Below are positions 15,515 to 26,739 of a stretch of DNA of 64,000 bases, in pieces. A program made the translations under genes and the position numbers. This DNA comes from Ferrovaceae bacterium (GTDB lineage: Bacteria > Pseudomonadota > Gammaproteobacteria > Burkholderiales > Ferrovaceae), in contig DAIDLC010000007.1 in assembly GCA_027449685.1 (NCBI GenBank), positions 1 to 64,000 on the forward strand, in the 5' to 3' direction. The notes under the pieces are model-generated. The model was not told the origin of the DNA and searched no databases. It worked only from the letters and a program-made list of their open reading frames with translations. Each line of letters begins with the position of its first letter. The first letter of the stretch is position 1.

Positions 15515-18386
15515 GGGTACGCACTTCCCCAACGCCCTGTAGGGTAGACACACAGCGTGCACAGAGACCCGGAAAAGCAGTGTGGTGTCCCACGTCCAGG
15601 CGGTAGTGCCAGCAGCGCTGGCATTTGGGCGCGCGACTGGGTTCTACCTGCAACCAGAGCGCCGCAGCCGGAGATTCTGCTGCTGCGTCAGTGCCATCCC
15701 CATCGCCCTGGGGCGCAGGGAGCGTGATGGCCAGCGCCTCGGCCGGCAGGGTATGAGGCAGCGCTGCCACGACCCGGACGCTGGAGGTGATGAACACGAA
15801 ACGCAGATCGTTGCCGAACTGCTTGAGCCAGGGTTGCCAGGAACCTTGTGCGTACAATGTGATCTCTGCGGCTAGTGAAGAGCCTAGGGCACCGGCGGCA
15901 CGCAGGATTTCCAATTGCTTCTGAACCAGCGTGCGTACTTGGCGTAACAGACTCCAGCGGGTCACGATGGCCTCGGCCGCAGGTTGTGGCGGAAGTTCAA
16001 ACCATTGCTCCAGGAAGATCGATGGCCCCTGTTGTACGTCACGATGGTGCAATGTGGCCCAGACTTCCTCGCTCGTGAAAGTGAGAATGGGCGCCAGCAG
16101 GCGTACCAGGCTCTGGGTGATATGCCAGAGCGCGGACTGAGCCGCACGCCTTGGACCCGTATGGGCCCCGGTGGTGTAGAGACGATCTTTCAGAATATCC
16201 AGATAAAAGCCCCCCAGATCTTCGGAGCAATAGGTTTGCAGGCGTTGCGTGGCCAGATGAAATTCGTAACGGTCGTAGTCGCCAGTCACTTGTTGCTGCA
16301 GGGTGCGGCATTGTTCCAGGGCATAACGGTCCAGGTCCAGCCATTGTTCTGGGGGTAGCAGATCGGTTGCGGGATTGAAGTCGGCCAAATTGGCCAGTAG
16401 AAAACGCAAGGTGTTGCGTAAACGGCGATAGGACTCCACCACCCGTTTGAGAATTTCGTCGGACAGGTTGAGTTCGCCGGAATAATCGGTGCTAGCTACC
16501 CACAGGCGTAAATTATCTGCGCCCAGGGTGTCCATGATTTTTTGAGGGTACACCACATTACCCAGGGATTTGCTCATTTTGCGCCCCTGGCCATCCACCA
16601 CGAAACCATGGGTAAGCAGGGCCTGATAGGGAGCCCGCCCATCCAGGGCGCAGCCAGTGAGCAAGGAGGACTGAAACCAGCCCCGGTGTTGATCCGAGCC
16701 TTCCAGATAGAGGTCGGCCGGGTAACTCAGGTCTTGGCGCTGACGCAAAACGGCACGATGGGTGGTTCCCGAGTCAAACCAGACATCCAGGGTGTCGGTA
16801 AGTTTGCGATACTGCGCTGCCTCGGCGCCCAATAGCTCCTCCGGGTTCAGACTAAACCAGGCCTCGATGCCCAAGACTTCGATGCGTTGGGCCACGGCTT
16901 CTGCCAGGGATTCACTGTCCGGGTGAAGCGCCCCGGTTTCGCGATGGAGAAAAAAGGGAATGGGCACTCCCCAAAAACGTTGGCGTGACACGCACCAATC
17001 AGGTCGATTATCGATCATGGCCGACAAGCGGGCTTGTCCCCATTGGGGGTAAAACAGGGTGTGGCTGACAGCACTTTGTGCGCCTTGGCGCAGTGTGGGC
17101 TGAGCGCTGGTGGGCGGGTGATCCATGGCAATGAACCATTGCGCCGTGGCCCGGAAAATGATGGGGGTTTTGTGGCGCCAGCAGTGGGGGTAGCTATGGG
17201 TGAGGGTTGCGGCGTGCAGGAGCAGTCCCCGCGAATCCAGGTGCTGCACAATGTGCGCGTTGGCTTCCCACACGCGCTGTGTAGCCACCAGTGGCACATC
17301 CGCTCGGAAAAAGCCCTTGTCATCCACCAGATCATCCATTTCCAGACGATAACGTTGACCAATGACGTAATCATCCACGCCATGGGCGGGTGCCGTATGG
17401 ACCAATCCGGTTCCGGTATCTCCCGTCACATGTTCGCCGCAAATCACAGGCGAGGGGCGATCCAGGTAGGGGTGCCGCAGGGCCAGTTGCTCCAGGTCCC
17501 GCCCTGGAACACAGCCAAAAGGCCCTAGAGGTTCCAGACCATAACGCTGTAAACAAGAGGTTACCTGCTCTTGGAGCAGTAACAGATAACCCTTGGCAGT
17601 GGGGACCAGGCAGTAGTTTTTATCGGGATGCAGGCTGACCGCACGGTTGGCTGGCAAGGTCCAGGGTGTGGTGGTCCAGATGACCGCATAGGCGGGCGTT
17701 GCTTCCAGTGTGAGGCCAAACTGGTGGGCCAAACGGGCTCGGTCCTGCACCGGAAAGGCCACGTCGATGGCCTGGGAACGCCGCTCCTCATATTCCACTT
17801 CGGCTTCAGCCAAGGCCGAGCCGCAGTCTAGGCACCAGTTCACGGGTTTATGCCCCTGAGTCAGATAGCCCTGTTTCCAGATACCGATCAGTGCCCGCAC
17901 GATATGGGCTTCGGTGGTGAAGTCCGAAGTCAGGTAGGGGTGATCCCAATCGGCCAGAACGCCCAAGCGCATGAAGTCCTTTTTTTGACGGGCCACCTGG
18001 GTTTGCGCGTAGGCTCGACACAGGACCCGAAATTGCGCGGGGTCCATTTTTTTGCCGTGCAGTTTTTCCACCTGATGCTCGATGGGCAGGCCGTGGCAGT
18101 CCCAACCGGGCACATAGGGGGCATCGTACCCTGCCAGCGTTTTGCTTTTGATGATGAGGTCTTTCAGGATTTTATTTACCGCATGGCCAATGTGGATATC
18201 GCCATTGGCGTAAGGGGGGCCGTCATGCAGGATGAAGCGGGGGCGCCCGGCACAGTGGACGCGTAATTGGGCATAGCGTCCTTGCGCCTGCCAGGCAGCC
18301 AGCCAGAGCGGCTCACGTTTGGCCAGATCGGCGCGCATGGGAAAGGGCGTTTCGGGAAGATTGAGGGTGTTTTTGAAATCAGTCAT
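15507..18386 (-). CDS. ileS: IleS, isoleucyl-tRNA synthetase
   Basis: Charges tRNA-Ile. 959 residues. HIGH-type motif in [26 protein letters not shown] near residue 600, editing CP1 domain between ([13 protein letters not shown]), and a C-terminal zinc finger CQRCWHY...GLCARC. Start ATG 18386 overlaps the ribF stop by 8 bp and gives [18 protein letters not shown], the normal IleS N-terminus. Standard length and no broken motif. Confidence 0.98.
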   Translation of the reverse strand: MTDFKNTLNLPETPFPMRADLAKREPLWLAAWQAQGRYAQLRVHCAGRPRFILHDGPPYANGDIHIGHAVNKILKDLIIKSKTLAGYDAPYVPGWDCHGLPIEHQVEKLHGKKMDPAQFRVLCRAYAQTQVARQKKDFMRLGVLADWDHPYLTSDFTTEAHIVRALIGIWKQGYLTQGHKPVNWCLDCGSALAEAEVEYEERRSQAIDVAFPVQDRARLAHQFGLTLEATPAYAVIWTTTPWTLPANRAVSLHPDKNYCLVPTAKGYLLLLQEQVTSCLQRYGLEPLGPFGCVPGRDLEQLALRHPYLDRPSPVICGEHVTGDTGTGLVHTAPAHGVDDYVIGQRYRLEMDDLVDDKGFFRADVPLVATQRVWEANAHIVQHLDSRGLLLHAATLTHSYPHCWRHKTPIIFRATAQWFIAMDHPPTSAQPTLRQGAQSAVSHTLFYPQWGQARLSAMIDNRPDWCVSRQRFWGVPIPFFLHRETGALHPDSESLAEAVAQRIEVLGIEAWFSLNPEELLGAEAAQYRKLTDTLDVWFDSGTTHRAVLRQRQDLSYPADLYLEGSDQHRGWFQSSLLTGCALDGRAPYQALLTHGFVVDGQGRKMSKSLGNVVYPQKIMDTLGADNLRLWVASTDYSGELNLSDEILKRVVESYRRLRNTLRFLLANLADFNPATDLLPPEQWLDLDRYALEQCRTLQQQVTGDYDRYEFHLATQRLQTYCSEDLGGFYLDILKDRLYTTGAHTGPRRAAQSALWHITQSLVRLLAPILTFTSEEVWATLHHRDVQQGPSIFLEQWFELPPQPAAEAIVTRWSLLRQVRTLVQKQLEILRAAGALGSSLAAEITLYAQGSWQPWLKQFGNDLRFVFITSSVRVVAALPHTLPAEALAITLPAPQGDGDGTDAAAESPAAALWLQVEPSRAPKCQRCWHYRLDVGHHTAFPGLCARCVSTLQGVGEVRTHA

Positions 18387-19383
18387 GGCGCGGTTCGGCA
18401 CTCGCTGGGGCGTGGTCGTTGGGGGTTGGTGCATAAACATCCGTCAGCGCGTCGGGGGCGCTGGCAAAAAATGCGCGGGCCTGCCGGGCGTCCTGCTGCA
18501 TCTGAGTGGTCAGGTCCGCCAGGGAGGAAAAGCGACTCTCGTCGCGAATCTTGTGGTGAAAGCGCACGCGCAGACGCTGACCATACAGATCGGCCTGCAC
18601 ATCGAAGAGGTGCACTTCCAGCAACCACTGGCCGTCACTGCGCACACTGGGTCGAGTGCCGAGGCTTGCCACACCGGGAAGCGGATGGGGGCTTTGCGGG
18701 CTCACGACCGAGACCGCAAAGATGCCAGCCAATGGTGGGGTACGACGTTGAATGGCCAGGTTGGCCGTGGGAAATCCTAATGTCCGCCCCAAACGCTGGC
18801 CATGAAGAACCCGACCGCTCATGGAAAAAGGTCGGCCCAGCAGCGCGTGGGCCAGGCTCAGATTGCCTTGGGCCAAGGCGTCACGCACGGCGCTGCTGGA
18901 AACCCGCACCCCTTCGGTCATGATGCTGGAGAGGGCAAAGCACTCGAATCCATGACGTTGACCGGCCTGTTGCAAGGTATTGAAATCACCGCCGCGCTTG
19001 GCCCCGAAACGAAAGTCATCCCCCACCAGAAGCCAGCGGGTGTTAAAACGCCGAACCAGCCACTGTTCAATGAATGCTTCGGCACTCAGGGCCGCCAAAG
19101 CGGGATTGAAACGCAGCACGGCCACGTGTTCGATGGCAGCGCTGTGCAACAACTCCAGTTTTTCGCGCAGGGTAGTCAACCGGGCGGGTGCCTCGTTGCG
19201 CGCAAAAAACTCCCGTGGATGGGGTTCGAAGGTGAGCACGCCGGTTTCCAGCGACAAAGAGGTGGCGGCCGTGCGCAGGGCGTGAAGCATGGCCTGGTGC
19301 CCCAGATGGACACCATCGAAATTCCCGATCGTCAGGGCCAGAGGCCGGGATTCGGCCTTGGATGCCCCCCAGTGAATGCGCAT
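18379..19383 (-). CDS. ribF: RibF, bifunctional riboflavin kinase/FMN adenylyltransferase
   Basis: Makes FMN and FAD. 334 residues. N-terminal adenylyltransferase: [16 protein letters not shown] (nucleotidyl transferase HxGH) and [17 protein letters not shown]-terminal kinase: [14 protein letters not shown] and [15 protein letters not shown]. The last ~25 residues are a divergent tail. Opens the ribF-ileS-lspA-ispH group, with overlaps suggesting one transcript. Confidence 0.97.
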   Translation of the reverse strand: MRIHWGASKAESRPLALTIGNFDGVHLGHQAMLHALRTAATSLSLETGVLTFEPHPREFFARNEAPARLTTLREKLELLHSAAIEHVAVLRFNPALAALSAEAFIEQWLVRRFNTRWLLVGDDFRFGAKRGGDFNTLQQAGQRHGFECFALSSIMTEGVRVSSSAVRDALAQGNLSLAHALLGRPFSMSGRVLHGQRLGRTLGFPTANLAIQRRTPPLAGIFAVSVVSPQSPHPLPGVASLGTRPSVRSDGQWLLEVHLFDVQADLYGQRLRVRFHHKIRDESRFSSLADLTTQMQQDARQARAFFASAPDALTDVYAPTPNDHAPASAEPRHD

Positions 19384-19456
19384 GGATTGGCAGGGTTAAA
19401 TCTCTCATTTTAGCGCTGATTCATGGGGTTGTGCCAGTCGCTCGGGGGTGGGGCGC

Positions 19457-20215
19457 TCAACGCAGCAATTGCAGGGCCAAGCCCAGTAGCAGAAGGCTCA
19501 ACAGCAGGCGTGTGATTTTTTCAGGAATCAGACCGTGAAATCGGGAACCCAGCCAAATGCCCGGTAGCGAGCCCAGTAGCAGATTGACCAAGAGTAATCC
19601 GTTGACATGGCCCAGGTGCCAATGGTCCAGCCCGGCAATCAGGGTGAGTGGAACCGCGTGGGCAATGTCCGTCCCCACGATGCGGGCCAGAGGCATTCCC
19701 GGATACAGGACCAGCAAAGCGCTGGTGCCAATGGCTCCGGCACCCACCGAGGTAAGTGCGACCAGGGCGCCAATCAGTGCCCCCAATCCGGGAGTGGCCC
19801 AATGGGCCCAGGAGGAAACACGCAGACTGGTTCCACAAGCGCGCTTGTGCAAGCCACAAGACAGGGCCAACGCAGTGAGCAGCAGGGCGCAGGCCAGGAT
19901 GCGGCGTATCAGGATTTGGTCGGGATGCAACTGGGGATATTGGGCCACCAGCCAGAGCGTCAACAGGGCGGCAGGAACGCTGCCCAGAAGTAGACGCCCC
20001 GTCACAGGCCAGTGGATGTTGCGGCGTCGGCCATGAACCCACACGCCCCCGGCTTTGGTGAGCGCGGCATAGAGCAGGTCGGTTCCCACTGCCGTCATGG
20101 GCGTTACCCCAAAGGCCATCACCAGAAGGGGGGTCATGAGGGATCCTCCCCCCACCCCGGTCAAACCTACCAGAAAGCCTCCCAGTAGTCCTGACAAGGC
20201 ATAATACCACTGCAT
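19457..20215 (-). CDS. TSUP (TauE/SafE) family membrane transporter
   Basis: 252 residues, very hydrophobic, about eight membrane segments. Two homologous halves each carry the family's glycine-rich motif: GLTGVGGGSLMTPLLVMAFG near the N-terminus and ALTSVGAGAIGTSALLVLY in the middle. TSUP proteins move sulfur oxyanions or sulfonates in several characterised cases. Divergent from a CysB-type regulator across 122 bp of AT-rich DNA, which suggests sulfate or sulfite/thiosulfate transport under CysB control; that is inference. Confidence 0.88.
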   Translation of the reverse strand: MQWYYALSGLLGGFLVGLTGVGGGSLMTPLLVMAFGVTPMTAVGTDLLYAALTKAGGVWVHGRRRNIHWPVTGRLLLGSVPAALLTLWLVAQYPQLHPDQILIRRILACALLLTALALSCGLHKRACGTSLRVSSWAHWATPGLGALIGALVALTSVGAGAIGTSALLVLYPGMPLARIVGTDIAHAVPLTLIAGLDHWHLGHVNGLLLVNLLLGSLPGIWLGSRFHGLIPEKITRLLLSLLLLGLALQLLR

Positions 20216-20337
20216 GATCGTTACTCGTCGCGTGCCTGAATCCAGGCAATGAAGCTATGCTAACAAAGGCCTTATATATAATTAAGTAATATTATGTTAA
20301 AGTTATGTAACATTTAGTTCTATTAAGCGAGGGCCCC
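20216..20337. promoter_or_regulatory. AT-rich divergent promoter region between TSUP transporter and cysB-like gene
   Basis: The 122-bp gap is strikingly AT-rich next to its GC-rich surroundings, with TTATATATAATTAAGTAATA around 20271-20290 and TTATGTAACATTT further on. LysR regulators usually bind such divergent gaps and repress themselves. I see several -10-like boxes but cannot fix a single promoter or operator. Confidence 0.5.
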
Positions 20338-21285
20338 GTGAAATTACAGCAACTACGGTATCTGGTGGAAGTGGCGCGTTCTGGGCTCAATGTCTCCCAG
20401 GCTGCGGAAAATTTGCATACTTCCCAACCGGGCGTGAGCAAACAGATTCGTCTGCTGGAAGAAGAACTGGGGTTGGATGTGTTTGTCCGCAATGGCAAAC
20501 GCGTGGTCGGTATTACCGAACCCGGGCAACGGATTCTGGATATTGCTGAGCGGGTGTTGCTGGAAGCCAAAAACCTGCGCGAAGCAGGTCGGGAATTCAG
20601 TAGCCAGCATACGGGCAGTCTCACCATTGCCACCACTCATACGCAGGCGCGTTACGTATTGCCGGAGGTGATCGAACGTTTTGCGCGGTGTTATCCACAG
20701 GTGAAATTGGTCTTGCATCAGGGTAACCCCACCCATGTGGCCCAGGAAGTGGTGGCCGGAGGCGCCGATCTGGCGATTGCCACGGAGGGGATGGATGCCT
20801 TCAGCGATCTGCGCATTCTGCCCTGTTATCAGTGGAATCGCAGCGTGGTGTTGCCCTGCGGGCACCCCCTGTTGAGCGCCCCAGAGTTGACCCTGCCCTT
20901 GTTGGCCTCCTTCCCCCTGATTACCTACGACTATGCCTTTACGGGTCGTTCCAAAATCAACCAAGCCTTCGAACAGGCCGGGCTAACTCCCAATGTGGTA
21001 CTGACGGCATTGGATTCGGATGTGATCAAAACCTACGTGGAGTTGGGTATGGGGGTGGGCATCATTGCGTCCATGGCCTTCGATCCCGTGCGGGATCAAA
21101 AGCTCCAGGTCCGTGATGCCAGCCATCTGTTTGCTCCCAGTACCACGCGGGTAGGTTTGCGCCGGGGGGCTTACGTGCGTCGCTATACCTTCGACTTTAT
21201 CGAAATGTTTGCTCCGCAACTGACGCAGGAGGTGGTGCAGGCCGCTTTGCTGGGCCCCGAGGAACAGGAGGCGCCAGGGGCTTGA
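20338..21285 (+). CDS. cysB: CysB-type LysR transcriptional regulator
   Basis: 315 residues from GTG 20338. N-terminal winged helix MKLQQLRYLVEVARSGLNVS, ENLHTSQPGVSKQIRLLEEE is the CysB/Cbl form. The effector domain starts near residue 92 (TGSLTIATTHTQARYVLP), with the CysB-like THTQARY segment that binds sulfate/acetylserine-type ligands. In E. coli CysB activates sulfate assimilation. GCGAGGG lies about 6 bases before the start. The paralogue Cbl is an alternative identity. Confidence 0.88.
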   Translation: MKLQQLRYLVEVARSGLNVSQAAENLHTSQPGVSKQIRLLEEELGLDVFVRNGKRVVGITEPGQRILDIAERVLLEAKNLREAGREFSSQHTGSLTIATTHTQARYVLPEVIERFARCYPQVKLVLHQGNPTHVAQEVVAGGADLAIATEGMDAFSDLRILPCYQWNRSVVLPCGHPLLSAPELTLPLLASFPLITYDYAFTGRSKINQAFEQAGLTPNVVLTALDSDVIKTYVELGMGVGIIASMAFDPVRDQKLQVRDASHLFAPSTTRVGLRRGAYVRRYTFDFIEMFAPQLTQEVVQAALLGPEEQEAPGA

Positions 21286-21292
21286 AGGAGGT

Positions 21293-22828
21293 TCAGGCCC
21301 CGCGCCGGGAAAAGTCCCGGAGGCGAAAACCCAGAAGCCAAAGGGTTCCAAAGTAGCCCACCACGGCGCTGGCCATCAGCACCGACAAACGCCCCAGGCG
21401 CATCAGGTTGGATGCTCGTAGCCAGCTATTCTCGTCTCCGGTCAGCCACCACAGCAGGGTGGCCAGAACGATCAAGGCGATCCCCAGCTGGCCCAGAAAG
21501 CGTGGCCAGCCGGGCTGCGGATGATACAGGCCTTGACGGCGCAGGCCCAAAAACAACAAGGTGGCGTTCAAACAGGCGCCCAAAGCAGTGGCCAGCGCCA
21601 GGCCGGCGTGTTGCAGCAGGGTCATGAACAGCAGGTTCATGAGTTGGGTGCAGGCCAGTACCAGCAAAGCGATTTTGACCGGGGTTTTGATATTCTGTCG
21701 GGCATAAAATCCGGGCGCCAAAATCTTGACTGCGATCAAACCGGTCAACCCTACGCTATAGGCCAGCAGGGCCTGGCGTACCATCCACACATCCTGGGCA
21801 CCAAAGGCACCCCGCAAAAACAGGGTGGAAATCAGGGGAACGCCGGCAATTCCCAAGGCCAGGGCTGCAGGCAAGGTCAGCAGGAAAGTCAGGCGTAGTC
21901 CCCAATCCAGAAGCGCCGAGTAGCCTTCGTATTCACCGGCTGCATGATGGCGCACCAGGCTGGGCAGTAAAATGGTGCCCAAGGCCGCTCCCAGCAGGCC
22001 GCTGGGAAATTCCATCAGACGATCCGCGTAGAACAGCCAGGACACGCTGCCGGTGGGAAGGTAGGAGGCAAACATGGTACTGATGAGCAGGCTGATCTGA
22101 CCCACGGACACCCCCAGCAAGGCTGGCAGCATCAGGGTCAGGATGCGCCGCAATCCCGGGTCGGAAGGATTCCATTGCCAGCGCGGAAGCATGCGGATGC
22201 GGCGCAGGAAGGGCCACTGAAACGCCAGTTGCAGGACTCCGCCCACGAAAGCTCCCCAGGCTAGCGCCATGACTGGATGAGCAAACCAGGGGGCGGCCAC
22301 CAGGGCAAAAAAGATGAAGGACAGATTGAGCAGCACCGGAGTAAAAGCCGGGACCCAGAATTGGCCCCAGGTGTTCAACACCCCGGCGCTAAGGGAAACC
22401 AGGGCGATGAACAGAATATAGGGGAAGGTGATCCGCAACAGTTGGGTGGTGACGAGAAACTTCTCGGGTTGTTGGGCAAATCCAGGCGCCGAGAGCCAGA
22501 CCACCTGGGGGGCAAACACGATGCCGAGCACCGTGGTCAGCAACAGGGCCAGCAGCAGCGCGCTGGCCACATGATTGACCAGATGCCGGGCAGCGTCTGC
22601 TCCCTGATGGCTGCGCGTGGCGGCCAGAATGGGCACGAAGGCCTGGGAAAAAGCCCCTTCGGCAAATAGCCGACGCAACAGATTGGGGATGCGAAACGCC
22701 ACAAAAAAGGCGTCGGTCAGCCCGCCCGCTCCGAAAGCATGGGCCACGGCCGCATCCCGGATAAAACCGAGGATGCGCGAGAGCAGCGTCATGCTGCTGG
22801 TTTGCGCGAGGGCTTTGAGAAGGTTCAA
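21293..22828 (-). CDS. murJ: MurJ, lipid II flippase
   Basis: Flips lipid-linked peptidoglycan precursor across the inner membrane. 511 residues with about 14 membrane helices. N-terminus NLLKALAQTSSMTLLSRILGFIRDAAVAHAFG is typical MurJ; later FRIPNLLRRLFAEGAFSQAF is the family signature. The start codon by homology is TTG at 22828 with no clear ribosome site; ATG 22792 would remove the first conserved residues. Convergent with cysB, divergent from rpsT as in many proteobacteria. Confidence 0.96.
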   Translation of the reverse strand: MNLLKALAQTSSMTLLSRILGFIRDAAVAHAFGAGGLTDAFFVAFRIPNLLRRLFAEGAFSQAFVPILAATRSHQGADAARHLVNHVASALLLALLLTTVLGIVFAPQVVWLSAPGFAQQPEKFLVTTQLLRITFPYILFIALVSLSAGVLNTWGQFWVPAFTPVLLNLSFIFFALVAAPWFAHPVMALAWGAFVGGVLQLAFQWPFLRRIRMLPRWQWNPSDPGLRRILTLMLPALLGVSVGQISLLISTMFASYLPTGSVSWLFYADRLMEFPSGLLGAALGTILLPSLVRHHAAGEYEGYSALLDWGLRLTFLLTLPAALALGIAGVPLISTLFLRGAFGAQDVWMVRQALLAYSVGLTGLIAVKILAPGFYARQNIKTPVKIALLVLACTQLMNLLFMTLLQHAGLALATALGACLNATLLFLGLRRQGLYHPQPGWPRFLGQLGIALIVLATLLWWLTGDENSWLRASNLMRLGRLSVLMASAVVGYFGTLWLLGFRLRDFSRRGA

Positions 22829-22904
22829 GAGGGAATCGAAGTTACAGTGAATGACGGGATTCTAGCGTGAAAGCCCCCTTGGCGTCTCAATCGCCATGGT
22901 GACG

Positions 22905-22933
22905 TTGATTTTGATTGAAGAATCCGATAGAAT
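22905..22933 (+). promoter_or_regulatory. Probable sigma-70 promoter of rpsT
   Basis: TTGATT (22905-22910), 17-bp spacer, TAGAAT (22928-22933). Located in the murJ/rpsT divergent gap, leaving an untranslated leader of about 78 bases before ATG 23019. Confidence 0.65.
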
Positions 22934-23018
22934 CCTCAGTCCACTTTCATCCAAACCATCAACAGATTGCTTGGGGCACGCGGCAAAAAAGTGCGCCCAT
23001 CATCAGGAGCCTTGAACT

Positions 23019-23285
23019 ATGGCAAATTCTGCCCAGGCCGAAAAACGGGCCAGACAAGCACAGGCGCAGCGCGCCCATAATATGTCGTTGCGTTCCACCT
23101 TGCGTACCGCAGTAAAAAAAGTCCGCAAAGCGGTGGCCGCTGGCGATAAAAGCGCTGCCCAAAGCGTGTTTCAGGCTGCCACGGGCACCATCGACCGGAT
23201 TGCCGACAAAAACATCATTCACAAGAACACCGCAGCACGCACCAAAAGCCGCCTCTCTGCGGCCATCAAGGCGATGGCTGCCTGA
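23019..23285 (+). CDS. rpsT: Ribosomal protein S20
   Basis: Small-subunit protein S20, 88 residues, basic. [20 protein letters not shown], then [17 protein letters not shown] and [20 protein letters not shown] match S20 end to end. GGAG lies upstream in CATCAGGAGCCTTGAACT before ATG 23019. Single-gene transcript flanked by its own promoter and terminator. Confidence 0.98.
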   Translation: MANSAQAEKRARQAQAQRAHNMSLRSTLRTAVKKVRKAVAAGDKSAAQSVFQAATGTIDRIADKNIIHKNTAARTKSRLSAAIKAMAA

Positions 23286-23321
23286 CTTGTCAGGTCGTAG
23301 CCTTTTTTGGTAAAAATCAGG

Positions 23322-23356
23322 CGGCGGCGATAGGAATATCGCCGCCGATTTCTTTT
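23322..23356 (+). terminator. Rho-independent terminator after rpsT
   Basis: Perfect 11-bp stem CGGCGGCGATA / TATCGCCGCCG around a GGAA tetraloop (23333-23336), followed by ATTTCTTTT. Placed 37 bases after the rpsT stop and before the argD ribosome site. Confidence 0.85.
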
Positions 23357-23394
23357 GCTACCGACGGTTGGCGCCACGCAGGAAGGATGGGTCC

Positions 23395-24573
23395 ATGAGC
23401 CACTTGATGAATACGTATACCCGGTTGCCCGTTGCCTTTACCCACGGGGAAGGTGCGTATTTGTGGGACGAAACGGGACGACGCTATCTGGACGCCCTGT
23501 CTGGAATCGCAGTGAACGGATTGGGGCACGCGCACCCGCGACTGGTGCAGGCCATTGCCCATCAGGCCGGACGGCTGATTCATACCTCCAATATCTATCG
23601 CGTCGTGCAGCAGGAGCAGCTGGCTGATCGCCTGTGCACACTGGCGGGCATGAGCGCAGCATTTTTTTGTAATTCCGGCGCCGAAGCCAATGAGGCGGCC
23701 ATCAAGCTGGCCCGCTTGTATGGACGTCAGCGCGGGGTGGAGCTACCCACCATCATAGTCATGGAAAAGGCCTGGCATGGGCGTACCCTGGCCACCCTCT
23801 CCGCGACGGGCAGTCGCAAGGCCCAGGCGGGTTTCGAACCCCTCATGACAGGCTTTGTGCGCGTTCCTTACAATGACCTCCAGGCCGTACAGGTGGTGGC
23901 GGAGCATAACCGCAACATCGTGGCGGTACTGCTGGAACCCATTCAGGGGGAAGGGGGTATTCATGTGGCGGATATTGCCTATCAACAAGCCCTGCAGGCC
24001 CTGTGCCGGGAACGCGGCTGGTTGTACATGATCGACGAAGTGCAAAGTGGCATGGGCCGCACAGGGAAATGGTTTGCCTTCCAGCATACCGGGGTCGTGC
24101 CGGATGTCATGGCCCTGGCCAAGGGTTTGGGTTCGGGTGTTCCCATCGGGGCTTGCCTGGCTCACGGGCCCGCCGCACAAGTCTTCAAACCGGGCAATCA
24201 TGGAACCACCTTTGGGGGCGGACCCCTGGTCTGCGCGGCGGCCCTGACCACACTGGAGGTCATGACCGAGGAAGGACTGCTGGAAAACGCGGCCCGCCAG
24301 GGAGAGCGTCTCAAACAAGGACTGTCCCGGGCCCTGGCGGGAATTCCGGGGGTGCTGGACATTCGCGGACAGGGCTTGATGCTGGGTATCGAACTGGATC
24401 GGCCCTGTGCAGAACTGGTCACCCGGGCGCTGGAGCAAGGTCTGCTGCTCAATGTAACCGCCGACAAAGTGGTGCGCCTGCTGCCTCCGCTCATCCTGTC
24501 GCAAGACCAATGCGATCAGATCGTGGCTCTGGTGGAACCACTGATCCGGCAATTTCTGGGCCGCTCCCAGTGA
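23395..24573 (+). CDS. argD: ArgD, acetylornithine aminotransferase
   Basis: PLP enzyme making N-acetylornithine in arginine synthesis; may also act as succinyldiaminopimelate aminotransferase. 392 residues from ATG 23395, with GGAAGGA 7 bases upstream. Motifs: FFCNSGAEANEAAIKLAR, AWHGRTLATLSATG, IDEVQSGMGRTGKWFAFQ, and ALAKGLGSGVPIGA with the PLP lysine. GNHGTTFGGGPL closes the active site. First gene of argD-argF-argG. Confidence 0.96.
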   Translation: MSHLMNTYTRLPVAFTHGEGAYLWDETGRRYLDALSGIAVNGLGHAHPRLVQAIAHQAGRLIHTSNIYRVVQQEQLADRLCTLAGMSAAFFCNSGAEANEAAIKLARLYGRQRGVELPTIIVMEKAWHGRTLATLSATGSRKAQAGFEPLMTGFVRVPYNDLQAVQVVAEHNRNIVAVLLEPIQGEGGIHVADIAYQQALQALCRERGWLYMIDEVQSGMGRTGKWFAFQHTGVVPDVMALAKGLGSGVPIGACLAHGPAAQVFKPGNHGTTFGGGPLVCAAALTTLEVMTEEGLLENAARQGERLKQGLSRALAGIPGVLDIRGQGLMLGIELDRPCAELVTRALEQGLLLNVTADKVVRLLPPLILSQDQCDQIVALVEPLIRQFLGRSQ

Positions 24574-25496
24574 AACATTTTCTCCAGTTCAGCGATTTTA
24601 CGCGCCAGGAATTCGAGTACCTGTTCGAGCGCACCCACTATATCAAAGCGCTGTTCAAATCGTACACTATCCATCATCCGCTCAAAGACCGGATGCTGGC
24701 CATGGTGTTCGAAAAACAGAGCACCCGAACCCGGGTTTCCTTCGAGGCTGGCATTCATCAGCTGGGGGGTTCGTCCATCAATCTGACCACGGGCGAAACC
24801 CAGTTGGGGCGGGGCGAGCCCATCGAAGATGTGGCCCGCGTCATTTCCCGCATGGTGGATCTGGTCATGATCCGCACCTACGATCAATCCATCATCGAAA
24901 AATTTGCCGCCCATTCACGGGTTCCGGTCATCAACGGTTTGACCAATCAATTCCACCCCTGCCAGATTCTGGCCGATATTTTTACCTATATCGAGCATCG
25001 GGGTTCCATCACGGGAAAAACCGTTGCCTGGATCGGGGATGGCAATAACATGTGTAGCACCTGGCTGCAGGCTGCCGCCATCTTCGACTTCGAACTGCAC
25101 GTGGCCTCCCCCGAGGGATACGCGATCAACCAGAGCCTGATCGCCCCTTACGAATCCCCCCACCTCACCACCTACTCCGATCCGCGTGAAGCCGTGCGCG
25201 GGGCCGATTTGGTCACCACCGATGTGTGGACCAGCATGGGTTTCGAGTCCGAAACCGATGAACGCAAACGCGATTTTGCTGCCTTTCAGGTGGATCGGGA
25301 CATGATGGCCAGGGCCCATCCGCAGGCCTTGTTCATGCATTGCCTGCCAGCCCATCGGGGTGAAGAAGTCTCGGAAGAAGTCCTTGAGGGCGCGCAAAGC
25401 GTGGTGTGGGACGAGGCTGAAAACCGTCTCCATGCTCAAAAAGCCTTGATGGAATATTTGATCCTGGGTCATGTGACCCCCCAATCCGCGTCGTGA
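24570..25496 (+). CDS. argF: ArgF, ornithine carbamoyltransferase
   Basis: Makes citrulline from ornithine and carbamoyl phosphate. 308 residues from GTG 24570, which overlaps the argD stop (GTGA). Carbamoyl-phosphate motif [13 protein letters not shown], then [18 protein letters not shown] and the ornithine loop [12 protein letters not shown]. An open frame runs upstream inside argD but has no family similarity. Translational coupling to argD is likely. Confidence 0.97.
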   Translation: MKHFLQFSDFTRQEFEYLFERTHYIKALFKSYTIHHPLKDRMLAMVFEKQSTRTRVSFEAGIHQLGGSSINLTTGETQLGRGEPIEDVARVISRMVDLVMIRTYDQSIIEKFAAHSRVPVINGLTNQFHPCQILADIFTYIEHRGSITGKTVAWIGDGNNMCSTWLQAAAIFDFELHVASPEGYAINQSLIAPYESPHLTTYSDPREAVRGADLVTTDVWTSMGFESETDERKRDFAAFQVDRDMMARAHPQALFMHCLPAHRGEEVSEEVLEGAQSVVWDEAENRLHAQKALMEYLILGHVTPQSAS

Positions 25497-25503
25497 GAGT
25501 GCC

Positions 25504-26718
25504 ATGAGTGATATCAAAAAAGTCGTACTGGCCTATTCCGGGGGGCTCGATACCTCGGTCATTCTGCAGTGGCTGCAAGACACCTATCAGTGTGAGGTCG
25601 TCACCTTCACGGCCGATATCGGTCAGGGAGAAGAACTGGAACCGGCGCGCCTGAAGGCTGAAAAGTTTGGCATCAAACAGATCTATATCGATGACCTGCG
25701 CGAAGAGTTCGTACGCGACTTCGTATTTCCCATGTTTCGGGCCAATGCCGTGTACGAAGGAGAGTACTTGCTGGGCACCAGCATTGCCCGTCCCCTCATC
25801 GCCAAACGGCAAATCGAGATTGCGCGTGCCACCGGAGCCGATGCGGTGTCCCACGGTGCCACCGGTAAAGGCAATGATCAGGTGCGCTTCGAATTGGGGT
25901 ATTACGCCCTGGAACCGGGCATCAAGGTGATTGCGCCGTGGCGCGAATGGGATCTGACTTCCCGGGAAAAGCTCCTGGCGTATGCCGAAGCCCATGGAAT
26001 CTCGGTGGAGATGAAGCATAAGGCGGGTGGGAGCCCCTACAGCATGGATGCCAATCTGCTGCATATCTCCTATGAAGGAAAAATCCTCGAAGACCCGGCG
26101 CGCGAGCCCGAAGAAGAAATGTGGCGCTGGAGCGTTGCCCCGGAAGTAGCACCTGATCGGGCGGAGTATCTGGATCTGGAGTTTGAGCGCGGGGATGTGG
26201 TGGCGCTCAATAGCCAACGGATGACACCCGCCATGGTGCTGACGGAACTGAACCGGCTGGGCGGTGCCCATGGTATCGGACGCCTGGATTTGGTCGAAAA
26301 CCGCTATGTGGGCATGAAATCCCGGGGCTGTTACGAAACACCGGGCGGAACCATTCTGCTCAAGGCCCACCGAGCCATGGAGTCCATCACCCTGGACCGG
26401 GAAGTGGCGCATTTGAAGGATGACCTGATGCCGCGCTATGCGTCCCTGATTTACACCGGGTATTGGTGGAGTCCGGAGCGGCGCGCCTTGCAAACCCTGA
26501 TTGACGACACACAGACGCCTGTGAACGGATGGGTACGGCTCAAATTGTACAAGGGCAATGTGATCGTGGTGGGTCGGGATTCCCGCACCGATTCCCTGTT
26601 TGATGCCAATATCTCTACCTTCGAGGACGATGGGGGCGCCTATCAGCAGGCCGACGCGGCCGGATTCATCCGTTTGAATGCCCTGCGGCTGCGCATTGCG
26701 GCCCGTTTACAGCGCTAA
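25504..26718 (+). CDS. argG: ArgG, argininosuccinate synthase
   Basis: ATP-dependent ligation of citrulline and aspartate. 404 residues. The PP-loop [16 protein letters not shown] is at the N-terminus; later [19 protein letters not shown] and [21 protein letters not shown] are standard. Eight bases after argF, completing the citrulline branch; argH is not in the window. Normal length. Confidence 0.98.
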   Translation: MSDIKKVVLAYSGGLDTSVILQWLQDTYQCEVVTFTADIGQGEELEPARLKAEKFGIKQIYIDDLREEFVRDFVFPMFRANAVYEGEYLLGTSIARPLIAKRQIEIARATGADAVSHGATGKGNDQVRFELGYYALEPGIKVIAPWREWDLTSREKLLAYAEAHGISVEMKHKAGGSPYSMDANLLHISYEGKILEDPAREPEEEMWRWSVAPEVAPDRAEYLDLEFERGDVVALNSQRMTPAMVLTELNRLGGAHGIGRLDLVENRYVGMKSRGCYETPGGTILLKAHRAMESITLDREVAHLKDDLMPRYASLIYTGYWWSPERRALQTLIDDTQTPVNGWVRLKLYKGNVIVVGRDSRTDSLFDANISTFEDDGGAYQQADAAGFIRLNALRLRIAARLQR

Positions 26719-26739
26719 ACCGTTTCAGAGAACCCTCTC

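Noticed and set aside
25333-26493. Long minus-strand open frame opposite argF/argG
   Set aside because: Antisense shadow of two fully conserved arginine genes; no protein-like motifs.
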